Assembly: GCA_002344345.1 (NCBI GenBank)
Contig: DDTL01000195.1
Span: 1-37,843, forward strand
Length of the DNA: 37,843 nt
From: Saprospiraceae bacterium UBA2365
Lineage (GTDB): Bacteria; Bacteroidota; Bacteroidia; Chitinophagales; Saprospiraceae
Reading direction: 5' to 3'
Part shown: one piece after another, positions 1 through 9,000 of the stretch
Numbering within the stretch: position 1 is the first letter of the stretch
Layout of the letters: each line of letters begins with the position of its first letter
The notes under the pieces: generated by a model
Told to the model about the DNA's origin: nothing
The model's database searches: none
What the model saw: only the letters and a program-made list of their open reading frames with translations
Made by a program: the position numbers and the translations under genes

Positions 1-558
1 GAGCCCCGAAGGGGTGACATGATCAATCATATGATCAGATCCGAAAAAAACCAACATCAAAAAATAAATTCAGCATCTTCTATTTGATCCCTCCAGCCAG
101 CTGTTCAATCCATTACATCTAAATGACACTTTGCAAGTACCCATGCCGCAGGGAAATAGCAGACAAACACTCAAAATAAAGAATTTCTGACCATCGGATC
201 ATTTAAACACCGGTTGGATGGATAAGAGATTTTCCCGATACATCAAGGTCTAAAAAGCAATGGCATGTTTCAGGACCGTTTATATCGTCTTATAATCCTG
301 TGTTTGAATTCCAAAGGGCTCAAAAGTAAAGGGATATGTGATGGTAATTGCCTTCCGAAACACTCCTGTAGATCTTTAATATTAAATCATCCGGAAAAGA
401 TAATTGTATACTTTGAAAATTATCATAACCAGACTTGCTATGAAAGAGATTCAGGGTGCGGCAAGATAATATGGCAATATTGGACAAGTTGCCCTGATTT
501 CATTGCTAACCTTAAAAAAATATGAATGGAATCCGTATAATTGTGTCATTGAAGTACC
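1..558. other. Left-edge intergenic stretch with a short hairpin; no convincing gene
   Basis: The first bases contain a small stem (CCCC-GAA-GGGG) followed by GATCA...TGATC symmetry around positions 21-36. From memory, GAGCCCCGAAGGGG-type sequences recur between genes in Bacteroidota, so this may be one copy of an interspersed repeat; the window alone cannot show that. An open frame at 265-525 (86 residues, several Cys and Tyr, no recognisable domain) starts in non-coding-looking sequence and I do not trust it as a gene. The promoter of the operon starting at 559 should lie in the last 100 bases, but I see no clear TAnnTTTG box there. Confidence 0.4.
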
Positions 559-1017
559 ATGACTATGAATCAATCAGAAGATAAATTAGAATTAAACGCA
601 GAAACCATCAAAGAACTTTGGTCTAAAACCTATAATACCGAAGGCAAACCGGATTGGTCGCATATTTTCAAATACTATCACGACGAGATCATCTTTCAGG
701 ATACGATCCAGCGAATTGAGGGTAAAGAAGACTTTATCGCGATGTGCAACAGACTGACCACACGCACGCAGCAACTCCAAATGGAGATACTGAACATTAC
801 ACAGAATGAAAACATCATCATATTCGAATGGATCATGACCATGATGTTCAAAAAATATCCCAATACTCCGCTTTTCGGATGCACGAGGCTGACGCTGAGC
901 GAAGACGGATTGATCAAAGAACAAAGGGACTATTACGATCTGTGGGGAGATATTTTCAATAATATTCCGCGATTTGGCAAGATGTATCGCCGTTTTCTGG
1001 TTAAAAAATTTGGATAA
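559..1017 (+). CDS. NTF2/SnoaL-like small protein, first gene of a lipid-type operon
   Basis: This encodes 152 residues with the layout of a SnoaL-like/NTF2-fold protein: an N-terminal helical stretch with a Trp-Ser-His-Ile segment near residue 35, then strands (ILNITQ...IIIFEWIMTM) and a C-terminal aromatic-rich end. Such proteins are small cone-shaped barrels that bind or isomerise hydrophobic substrates; many lack proven activity. I cannot name the substrate. The start at 559 (ATGACTATG) is used; the second ATG at 565 is equally possible. The stop overlaps the next start by one base (TAATG), so it is translationally coupled to the dehydrogenase. The context of dehydrogenase, FAD desaturase/saturase and esterase suggests a helper in hydrophobic substrate metabolism. 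Confidence 0.72.
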   Translation: MTMNQSEDKLELNAETIKELWSKTYNTEGKPDWSHIFKYYHDEIIFQDTIQRIEGKEDFIAMCNRLTTRTQQLQMEILNITQNENIIIFEWIMTMMFKKYPNTPLFGCTRLTLSEDGLIKEQRDYYDLWGDIFNNIPRFGKMYRRFLVKKFG

Positions 1018-1943
1018 TGGGTATAAAATTTAAACTTCCGGAAGAACTCAACTTTATATCCTCAGGCAAGAAAACCCAAAGGATATCCAATACCTCAATG
1101 GATGGTAAAATCTGCGTTATTACCGGAACCACCTCCGGGGTCGGATATCAGGCTGCGCTCAGACTGGCCAAAGCCGGTGCAAAAATCGTCATGATCGTCC
1201 GGAACAGGGAAAAAGCAGAGAAACTGTGCGGACAACTCCGTAGTTTAACCCCTTGCGATCCGGAATACCTTATCGCTGATCTGTCTGACCTCAAACAGGT
1301 CAAAGCCGCTGCGGAGACCATCCTCCTGAAATACCCCAGGATCGATGTGCTGATCAACAATGCCGGGGTTCACATGACCACCAGGCAATTGACTACTGAT
1401 GGTTTTGAGATGGCCTGGGGTGTCAATCATCTTGCTTCGTTTTTGATCACGATGACCTTGCTCGGCAGGATGAAAGAAAGCGCACCTGCAAGGATCATCC
1501 ATGTCAATTCAGAAGGACATCGTTTTAACGGATTGAACATGGATGACCTGAACTGGGACAAACGGAGCTATAACGGTTATCTCGGATATGGTGCTTCAAA
1601 AACAGCGCAATTGATGACGGTTTGGGAACTGGATGAATTACTGCGCGGAACGAGCGTTACCATCAACGCCATGCATCCCGGTGCTGTAAAATCAAACATC
1701 GGTACCAACAATGGTAAAGTTTATAATTTCATCTCCAGATACTTCATTCAGCCGATGCTCAAAAACCCGGAAATATCGGGAGAAGCGATTTATTACCTTG
1801 CTTCTTCCCCGGAAATGGAGGGTGTCAGCGGCAGGTTTTTTAACCTGACCAACGAAGAGATCCCGGCTAAACATGCCAGAAACAGGGTATTGGGAAAGGA
1901 AATATTCAGACGGAGCCTGGAGATGATCGGGTTGAAAATGTAA
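1017..1943 (+). CDS. Short-chain dehydrogenase/reductase, retinol-dehydrogenase-like
   Basis: The 308-residue product is a classical SDR oxidoreductase with a Rossmann fold. Visible motifs are the cofactor loop GTTSGVG (residues 37-43), an Asp after strand 3 (ADLSD, about 88-91), NNAG at 114-117, the catalytic Ser at about 165 (VNSEGH), YGASK (Tyr191, Lys195) and HPG after the active site. An Arg after strand 2 (VRNREKA) favours NADP(H). About 25 residues precede the Rossmann core, and the length fits the retinol dehydrogenase/WWOX-like subgroup, which acts on lipophilic alcohols or ketones. The gene overlaps the upstream stop by one base and ends 25 bases before the FAD oxidoreductase, so it is part of one operon. 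The substrate is unknown. Confidence 0.88.
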   Translation: MGIKFKLPEELNFISSGKKTQRISNTSMDGKICVITGTTSGVGYQAALRLAKAGAKIVMIVRNREKAEKLCGQLRSLTPCDPEYLIADLSDLKQVKAAAETILLKYPRIDVLINNAGVHMTTRQLTTDGFEMAWGVNHLASFLITMTLLGRMKESAPARIIHVNSEGHRFNGLNMDDLNWDKRSYNGYLGYGASKTAQLMTVWELDELLRGTSVTINAMHPGAVKSNIGTNNGKVYNFISRYFIQPMLKNPEISGEAIYYLASSPEMEGVSGRFFNLTNEEIPAKHARNRVLGKEIFRRSLEMIGLKM

Positions 1944-1968
1944 TTGTATCATATAAATATTGAAAACG

Positions 1969-3579
1969 ATGAAATATGATGTGGTTATCGTTGGCGGGGG
2001 TATCGCAGGACTGACTGCTGCGGCTTATATTGCAAGATCCGGTCGTTCGGTGATCTTGTTCGAAAGACAATCCAAAACCGGCGGCCTGGTGCAGACTTTT
2101 CAGAGAAATGGTGTTTTTTTTGACGGAGGCCTGAGGTCTGTCGAAAATTCAGGTATTGTATTTCCGATGCTAAAACAATTGGGTATTGATATCGAATTCA
2201 AAAAGAGCACCACTTCGATTGGCATTGCAGATAAGGTCATGAACGTCACCGGCAAAAACAGTCTGGACGAATACGAGGTGTTCCTGCAGTCCTTTTACCC
2301 TGAAAATGCTGCAGATGTGTCTGCCATCATCAAAGAGATCAGGAAAATAATGGGATATATGGATGTGCTTTATGGCATTGACAACCCGGCATTCATGGAT
2401 ATTCCCAAAAACAAGAAATATCTCTTCAGGGAGTTATTGCCCTGGATGCTGAAATTCCTGCTGACGATCGGAAAGATCAGGAAACTGAATGATCCGGTTG
2501 AGGAATATCTGAAAAAGTTTACCAAAAACCAGGCGCTGATCGATATCATCGCGCAGCATTTTTTTCAAAAAACTCCGGCTTCATTTGCCCTGAGTTACTT
2601 CAGCCTTTACCTGGATTATCACTATCCCACAGGTGGAACGGCCACCATCACTGACCGCATTGCTTCTTTTATCGATGCTAATAACGGTGTGATCAAAACA
2701 GATACGATCATTCAGATGGTCCACCCAGAAGAAAAGTTTGTTGAAGATCACCATGGAAACAGGACAGCATACAGTCACCTTGTCTGGGCCGGTGACATGA
2801 AGCAATTGTATAACCTGATACCGATTGAAGACCTGAGATCAGCTGATTTGAAAAACAAAGTGTCAGAAAGGAGAACGTCATTAAAAGATCTTGAAGGTTC
2901 CGATTCGGTTTTTACCGTGTATATGACGGTTGAACAGGACAGATCATGGTTCAGAGACATTTGTTCCGGCCATTTTTTCTATACGCCGGATAAAAGAGGA
3001 TTATCCATAGTGCAAAAGGATGTTATAAATAAATTTTTATTCGATGAGACCATTGAACCCGGGGACAACATGTGGAAAGACAAAGTCAGGGCTTATCTGG
3101 CTGAATATTTCAAACTCAACACTTTTGAGATCGCCATTCCGTCCCTTCGGGATGAAAACCTGGCTCCGGCAGGTAAAACCGGGGTGGTGGTCAGTTTGCT
3201 TTTTGACTATAAGCTCTCCAGGAAAATAGATGCGCTCGGCTGGGGCAACGAAATGAAAAACCTGATGGAGCAGCTGACGGTAGATATACTGGATGAAACT
3301 ATTTTCCCGGGATGGAAGGAAAAAGTAATTGAAAAATTCTCTTCATCACCGCTGACCATCCGGAAAATGACCGGCAATACAGACGGTGCCATCACTGGTT
3401 GGGCATTTACCAACGCTTACATGCCTTCTGTCAATCACATGCTCCACGTGGCAAAATCGGTATTGACCCCTTTGCCGGATATTTTTCAGGCCGGACAATG
3501 GGTTTACAGCCCGGCCGGATTGCCGATCTCTATTTTGACCGGAAAACTGGCCGCTGATAAAGTGCTGAAAAGCAAGTAA
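1969..3579 (+). CDS. CrtI/retinol-saturase-like FAD-dependent oxidoreductase
   Basis: The product has 536 residues and starts with a dinucleotide-binding fold: VVIVGGGIAG (residues 5-14), an acidic residue ending strand 2 (LFERQ) and a GG motif soon after (TGG, then FFDGG). This is the phytoene desaturase/retinol saturase/NAD(P)-FAD oxidoreductase family, which desaturates, saturates or isomerises polyene or lipid chains. The C-terminal part has the usual GWA...Q(W)VYSPAGLPISILTGKLAAD segment that closes the FAD site. A TTG nine bases upstream is in frame, but ATG at 1969 puts the FAD loop at the normal distance from the N-terminus, so I use it. The gene lies between the dehydrogenase and esterase genes. 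No carotenoid synthase is in view, so a carotenoid role is not supported. Confidence 0.85.
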   Translation: MKYDVVIVGGGIAGLTAAAYIARSGRSVILFERQSKTGGLVQTFQRNGVFFDGGLRSVENSGIVFPMLKQLGIDIEFKKSTTSIGIADKVMNVTGKNSLDEYEVFLQSFYPENAADVSAIIKEIRKIMGYMDVLYGIDNPAFMDIPKNKKYLFRELLPWMLKFLLTIGKIRKLNDPVEEYLKKFTKNQALIDIIAQHFFQKTPASFALSYFSLYLDYHYPTGGTATITDRIASFIDANNGVIKTDTIIQMVHPEEKFVEDHHGNRTAYSHLVWAGDMKQLYNLIPIEDLRSADLKNKVSERRTSLKDLEGSDSVFTVYMTVEQDRSWFRDICSGHFFYTPDKRGLSIVQKDVINKFLFDETIEPGDNMWKDKVRAYLAEYFKLNTFEIAIPSLRDENLAPAGKTGVVVSLLFDYKLSRKIDALGWGNEMKNLMEQLTVDILDETIFPGWKEKVIEKFSSSPLTIRKMTGNTDGAITGWAFTNAYMPSVNHMLHVAKSVLTPLPDIFQAGQWVYSPAGLPISILTGKLAADKVLKSK

Positions 3580-3582
3580 AAA

Positions 3583-4494
3583 ATGGAAAAACGGGTTTAT
3601 ATTCATGAAGCGCCCAACAGTTTTGAGTCAAAGCTCATTCAGATCATGCTGGGGTTTTTCAGATTCAAGAAACGCTTTACCCGCCTGGTGATCAGAAACA
3701 AATTTCCCAAAAAGCCCTCCCGGATCCCTGCGGTATTAAATAAAAACAATCACATTGAAGAGATCAGCCATGAGGAACGAAAAGTCTGGATCATCACTCC
3801 AAAATCAGTTGACCCGGACCGATTAATCCTCTATTTTCATGGAGGAGCTTATCTGAGCAACATCAGCAGCCTGCACTGGGCTTTTATCCGGCAATTGCTC
3901 TTGCACACAAAGAGCAGGATAGTGGTTCCGGATTATCCTTTGGCACCTGAATCAAATTGCGAAGCAGTGCATCATTTTGCCGAAATGCTTTATCTGCAAC
4001 TGTTGGCAAAATATCCTTTGGAACAGATCATTTTAATGGGCGATTCAGCCGGAGGAGGCCTGGCACTCGCATTGGCACAAAGCCTGAACACATCAAAACA
4101 TAAAAAACCCGTTCACATCATCCTGCTTTCTCCCTGGCTGGATGTCACCATGAGCCACCCGGATATCCCAATGGTTGACGCAAAGGATAAGATACTCAGT
4201 ATTGACGGCCTTCAGAAAGCCGGTCAATATTATGCCGGAAAGATGGATGTAAAAGACTTTTGTGTCAGTCCGATATACGGTGATATGTCGGGTTTATGTC
4301 CGGTATCTGTGTTCATTGGAACTCATGACCTGTTATGGCCTGACTGTAAAAGATTTCGGGAAATGCTGGAATCCGCCGGAGTAGGTTACCGGTATTTTGA
4401 ATATCCGGGGATGTTCCATGACTGGATGCTTGTGACGCAGATGAAGGAATCCGGACAAGTGATCAAACAGATCAGCAGGATCATGATTTCCTGA
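3583..4494 (+). CDS. Alpha/beta hydrolase of the hormone-sensitive lipase (HSL) type
   Basis: The 303-residue product has the complete HSL-family esterase signature: oxyanion motif HGGAY (His86), nucleophile elbow GDSAGGG with Ser155, acid GTHD with Asp249, and catalytic His279 in GMFHDW. It probably hydrolyses carboxylic esters of short or medium chains in the cytoplasm; no signal peptide is seen, though the N-terminus (about residues 15-35) is hydrophobic and basic and could touch the membrane. It starts three bases after the previous stop, so it is the last gene of the four-gene operon. Together the set could reduce, saturate and deesterify one lipophilic compound. The family is confident; the substrate and pathway are inference. 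Confidence 0.9.
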   Translation: MEKRVYIHEAPNSFESKLIQIMLGFFRFKKRFTRLVIRNKFPKKPSRIPAVLNKNNHIEEISHEERKVWIITPKSVDPDRLILYFHGGAYLSNISSLHWAFIRQLLLHTKSRIVVPDYPLAPESNCEAVHHFAEMLYLQLLAKYPLEQIILMGDSAGGGLALALAQSLNTSKHKKPVHIILLSPWLDVTMSHPDIPMVDAKDKILSIDGLQKAGQYYAGKMDVKDFCVSPIYGDMSGLCPVSVFIGTHDLLWPDCKRFREMLESAGVGYRYFEYPGMFHDWMLVTQMKESGQVIKQISRIMIS

Positions 4495-4591
4495 AAATGT
4501 ACGAAAAAATGCAGCACCAATGTACTAACGGGTTTGAATGAGCCATAGAATATGAATAACAATTTATACTGTTATTGGATTCAGGAAACAC

Positions 4592-4822
4592 TTATTGATT
4601 GGTGGATGGCTCTTTGAACACTTTTACAGGATTCAAATCGATTCCTTCAATGTTCTTCACTCCTTTTTTTGATTTGACCACAAAAAACTCAAACCTGAGA
4701 TCGATGAATCAACTACTTGATTTATTTCATCTTTAGACTCAATATTTACAATTTTCAGGAACTCCGGGAACCCTTCGCCTACCACGGTAAATATTTGTTA
4801 TATCGAACTCAGGTTTGAAATC
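4592..4822 (-). pseudogene. Frameshifted remnant of an unknown gene
   Basis: On the minus strand two fragments in different frames join into protein-like sequence. From about 4788 down to 4705 the frame reads VVGEGFPEFLKIVNIESKDE... and then runs into a stop. From 4705 to 4592 another frame reads IDLRFEFFVVKSKKG...VKVFKEPSTNQ and ends in TAA. A third short piece (FKPEFDITNIYRG) lies further upstream. Each piece has normal amino-acid composition, and the joint needs a one-base shift near 4705. I do not recognise the family. It lies directly downstream of the lipoprotein gene on the same strand and could be the tail of a second small gene of that kind. Sequencing error is an alternative to true decay. 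Confidence 0.5.
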
Positions 4823-4829
4823 ATTTCAT

Positions 4830-5234
4830 CTAAAGTCTGGTAGCGCTGCAATTAACATTCAACACAATGGTGGATAACTGGAATGAATAGCTTATAGTCA
4901 GGTCTACACCCGTAATCGACCCTGACCCAGATAAACTGATGTTTGCACCATCGTAGAAAACAGTTTGTTGGGGAATTGTCAAGTTCTTATCACTGACGAT
5001 GGCTTCCACTGCAACACCCTGCATATCACCCAGACCATTCAACAGAACCTTCGAATCATCCGTTGCGGACGCTGTAATGGTAAATGAATAATCGTGATAA
5101 GAGGATTGCCCCTGAAGCACCCAGGAATCTCTGGCATTATAGCTGCCGACGAAATTGTCTGCATCCTTTCTGCAGGAATTCAAACCAAGTGTCAGCAAAA
5201 TCAGCATGAATAACATTAGTTTTCCGTGTTTCAT
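4830..5234 (-). CDS. Small secreted lipoprotein, function unknown
   Basis: The 134-residue product starts with a lipoprotein signal: basic MKHGK, a hydrophobic run, and the lipobox LNSC with Cys21 as the lipidated residue, followed by RKDAD. The mature part is short, Ser/Thr/Gly-rich and beta-strand-like (YHDYSFTITASA..., ISLSGSGSITGVDLTISYSF), as in many small Bacteroidota lipoproteins of beta-sandwich type. I recognise no specific family. It should sit in the outer or inner membrane facing the periplasm or surface. The upstream region carries the 21-bp tandem repeats, which may influence expression. A decayed gene follows on the same strand. Confidence 0.7.
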   Translation of the reverse strand: MKHGKLMLFMLILLTLGLNSCRKDADNFVGSYNARDSWVLQGQSSYHDYSFTITASATDDSKVLLNGLGDMQGVAVEAIVSDKNLTIPQQTVFYDGANISLSGSGSITGVDLTISYSFQLSTIVLNVNCSATRL

Positions 5235-5266
5235 TTTAAAGGTTTTATATTAAAAAAAAGTAATTG

Positions 5267-5371
5267 TTTAGCTCAATAGTCTTTTTGTTTAGCTCAATAG
5301 TCTTTTTGTTTAGCTCAATAGTCTTTTTGTTTAGCTCAGTAGTCTTTTTGTTTAGCTCAATAGTCTTTTAG
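5267..5371. repeat. Five tandem copies of a 21-bp unit
   Basis: The unit TTTAGCTCAATAGTCTTTTTG is repeated head to tail at 5267, 5288, 5309, 5330 and 5351. Copies 1-3 are identical; copy 4 has CAGTAG for CAATAG and copy 5 ends in TTTAG. A degenerate TTTTAAGTCTTTTAGC follows. The 21-bp period equals two DNA helical turns, so any bound protein would sit on one face. The array is 33 bases upstream of the lipoprotein gene that reads away from it on the minus strand. There are no spacers, so it is not a CRISPR. Confidence 0.95.
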
Positions 5372-5847
5372 TTTTAAGTCTTTTAGCTAATGATTTATAC
5401 CAAGGGTTAAAACCTCTGATTCCGGAACAAATCAGGTGTCTTTTTCTCGATGTACCCGCTTAATTCCAAGGAAATAACAAGCTAACAAACTAATTGCTAA
5501 CCACCTAAATAACTACAAAAAAAAAGCATTTACACGTTTTTACCTGAAAATGGAATTTGGACCTAACAATGGTTTTTCAGTATTCCTGCCAGATTTACCG
5601 AATAGAAAATAAAATCGAAACAATTGAGGAAACGACCACTTTTTGGTTGAAGTATCTGAACTCACGAATTAACCAAATACCCATAAACCGAAGCTTTTTC
5701 ATGTATTCGAAAATAGCTTTATTTAAAAGAAATACTTACAAAGTAAATCGAACAAATATACATATTTTCAGTCATATTTTTGATTTAAAAGATTAATTAA
5801 TCCAGAAGTTTTGGTTTAATATTTTGTTATGTGAAAATCACTAACAG

Positions 5848-5867
5848 TTTAGCAGTTAACTGCTAAA
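5848..5867. promoter_or_regulatory. Perfect 20-bp palindrome, possible operator or cruciform
   Basis: TTTAGCAGTTAACTGCTAAA is its own reverse complement without any loop. It lies about 200 bases beyond the 3' end of the PEP-synthase-like gene and far from any start codon, so an operator role is not obvious. It has no T-tract typical of a terminator. It could be a protein-binding site or a scar of mobile DNA. Confidence 0.4.
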
Positions 5868-6063
5868 AACCATCTTTCCAAATCATTTAAAAACAGGAAA
5901 TTTCGCAAAAACAGCAGGCAATGATCAGAATGAAATGTAAATAAAATAGGATTTTATTTCAAACTGATTGCCAGAAAGGAGACAAGAAAGCACTTCAAAA
6001 CTTAACCGCAAAAAGGGTCTGCCATGATCAAATGAGAAACAGGTATATAGAAAATTAATTTTA

Positions 6064-9000
6064 TCATTTTTCCTCTTGTTTACATGTTACCACAGCCATT
6101 CGTTTCCGTCCATCCATATGTAAGTTAAGGGCATTTTCAAACCTGACATGCCTGAAAAAGTTAGTTTTTTGGATGAGTTGCTGCTTATTGAGCATTTCGT
6201 AGTCAATAAAGCTGTTTCCCAATTCAGGCTGAACAGAAAAATAACCAACATTCATGGAGGTGACATTATGAAAGAAATGAGATCCGGATGAAGCATCCAG
6301 AGGATATCCTTCAAGGCTGGTTTCCACGATGGTTTTAGCATGGCTGATCTGTGTCCAGTTGACCGGTATCCCGATCCACGGATCGCGTGTACCCCATCTT
6401 CCAGGACCGATCAGTATATATTTCCTGTTTTCTTTACGCATGATGATATTCAATTTTTCGATTTCGAGAACCATTTCCTGGGTTTTACTTTTATCGAATA
6501 CCCGGTTATCAATGTAGATCACATCACTGATGTCTTTGATCAGTCCGTTGCCCATGCTTTTCTCTGAAAAAATTAAAATATCATCCCGGTTTATTTTGTC
6601 CATATTCACCTGATAATCCTGTTCGGCACCTATCAATGGTTTGATCTGTAGCAGGTAAAAAGTAGTTTTATAGTTGGCATCCCGGGTAAGATCAAGTGCA
6701 AATTCTATCTCAACAGGTGTTCCCATGGCTTCTTTTACAATATCCAGGACGGTTTCAATGGTTTTTGCCATTGGACTGTAGTTATATTTCAACACATTGC
6801 TGAAATTGATCACCCTGGGTCCTGGATTAGTTATACCGGGTACAAGTCTTTGATTTTCAAATTCATAAACTGAAGCCAGATGATTAAGCGTTCCATGCCT
6901 TTCAGCCACATCAATATCCATTTCGCGCAAGCCCGCCATTTCTCCTTCGAGGAGGTTGACATCATTTTTTGCCAGATCTACCGCCAGGAATCTGACTTGT
7001 GAATTCTTATACAGATCTTCAGCAGTAGAGATCTCAACATTGGGATAAATGGGCGAAAATCTATAGGCGCTTCCTCCATCCACTACATACTTTCCAAGTC
7101 CGAGGGCAGCAACTGCAAACCCTTCTTCGGGTTTCATGTGAGAAAACGGATAATAATTATACGATTGTGCCAAACCGCTGATATGTGGATAAAATACATC
7201 ATCGTATTGATGGCCAACTACTTCCTGGATCACGATGGCCATTTTTTCCTCGTCGAGTTTATAATGAATGGCTTCGATGTAACCGCGTGCTTCAGGTGAG
7301 TATACCGATGCATAAACCAGTTTTATGGCATCCATTAATTGCGAAAATCGCTTATTGGTATCCGGATGATTGTTGGGCAAAAGGTATGTTTCAAAAATTC
7401 CGGCATATGGTTGTGCCAAAGAATCTTCGAACAACCCGGAAGAACGTACTGCAATCGGTTTGGTAATTTGTTCAACCAGTATCCACAGCCTGCGTTTTAA
7501 AGTATTTGTTAGCTCTCCTGAAATAAATATACGCCGGATCTCTTCATAATCATCAATATCTGTTATTTTTTCATTGATACGGTTGTTTTCAATAAAATAC
7601 TCGAATTCATCCGTACCAATCACAGAAGTACGGGGAGAATGAATGTTTATATCGGGAACATATTTACTGAAATCATAATTATAGATCAGCGTATTGATGA
7701 AGGCCAGACCTCTGCCTTTTCCTCCAAGTAATCCGGGCGCAAGCGAGATCACATTATGTTTTTTTGACAGCGCTGATTCCTCAAAAGGAATTACTTTACC
7801 TTTATCCTGTTCATTTCTGAATTGTTGGATCACTTCAATCAGATAAGCTCTCAGTTTTGAGGGGCTTTCAAAATCGGTTACTTTGCCTGGATTTAAAATT
7901 TTAGCTACCTGAATTTCACCCCGGGCCATAAGCCAAAGGGAAAAATGATCTTTGCGTGCGTGATAAATTAATGATTCATCCGGAATGGTACGAAGCAGGT
8001 TTTCAAACTCCCGTAATGACCTGGCAATGGCAATCTGTGATCCATTTGCATTTCTATAAATGAAATTTCCAAATCCGAGATAATGTGTTATAAAGCTTTT
8101 AAAATCATGGGATAAACTTTCGGAATTTTTATCGAAAAACATAGCTCTTAAATCAGTGGCACGACCAGCATTTTCGGGGTCAGACGATTGGATGATCACA
8201 GGAAGATCAGCATTGAAACTTCGTACATAACTTACCAATTCAAATCCGGCATCTTTATATTCCTTTCCATGTCGGTTGAATTTTACATCCGTAACCAAAC
8301 ATAGTAAAAAATCATCGTAATCAGATATGATTTGCATGGCTTCCTCATAATTTGCAGCCAGTAATATTTTGGGACGTGCCCGAAGTCTCAAAACTTTATA
8401 CAATTCATCAGTACTCACATCGTCTATTATCCTGCGTGTCTGATCCATCACAATGCGATAAAGTAAGGGTAGATATCGGGAATAATATTGTGGGCTATCC
8501 TCTACCAGGAGCAAAACTCTGACCAATCCGACCCGGGTATCATTCTCGACATTAATTTTGTCTTCAAGCAATTTAATCATGGCAAAAAAAACTTTGCTTT
8601 CGCCATTCCAGACAAAAACACGGTCAATCGCTTTATACCGCTCGCTCACAGAAGTGAAATATGCTACATCAGAATTGTTATTCAATAGAGCAAAAATGGG
8701 AATATACGGGAATTCCCGTCTGATTTGTCCTGAGATACTGACGGGCAGCGTTTTATCCACGCCCACCATAAATATCACCAGATCGAAGTGCTTTATATTG
8801 AGTTGTAAAATTGCTTCTTCGGCAGAAGAAACGCCTGTGATGCGCGGAACAGAAGTCAGGCTCAGCTGGTCGTATTCACCCAGCACATATTCAGAAAAAC
8901 GCCCTTCTTTCTCAATCGCGTAAGCATCATAGAGATTGGCAACCAGTAAAATTTCTTTTACCTTAAACGGACAAAGATCATGGTAAACGTCCCGGTCAGC

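Larger units (their letters stand above)
5235..6063. other. Gene-poor stretch between convergent/minus genes
   Basis: About 830 bases without a gene I can support. It holds the 21-bp tandem array, a perfect 20-bp palindrome at 5848-5867, and otherwise very A+T-rich sequence. An open frame at 5557-5796 (79 residues, TTG start) has no recognisable motif and is probably chance. Confidence 0.5.

Noticed and set aside
265..525. 86-residue ORF near the left edge
   Set aside because: No domain, no promoter, unusual composition; kept only as a note in the intergenic entry.
5267..5371. CRISPR array
   Set aside because: The units are directly adjacent with no spacers and there are no cas genes.
5557..5796. 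79-residue ORF with TTG start
   Set aside because: A+T-rich chance frame without motif or ribosome-binding site.
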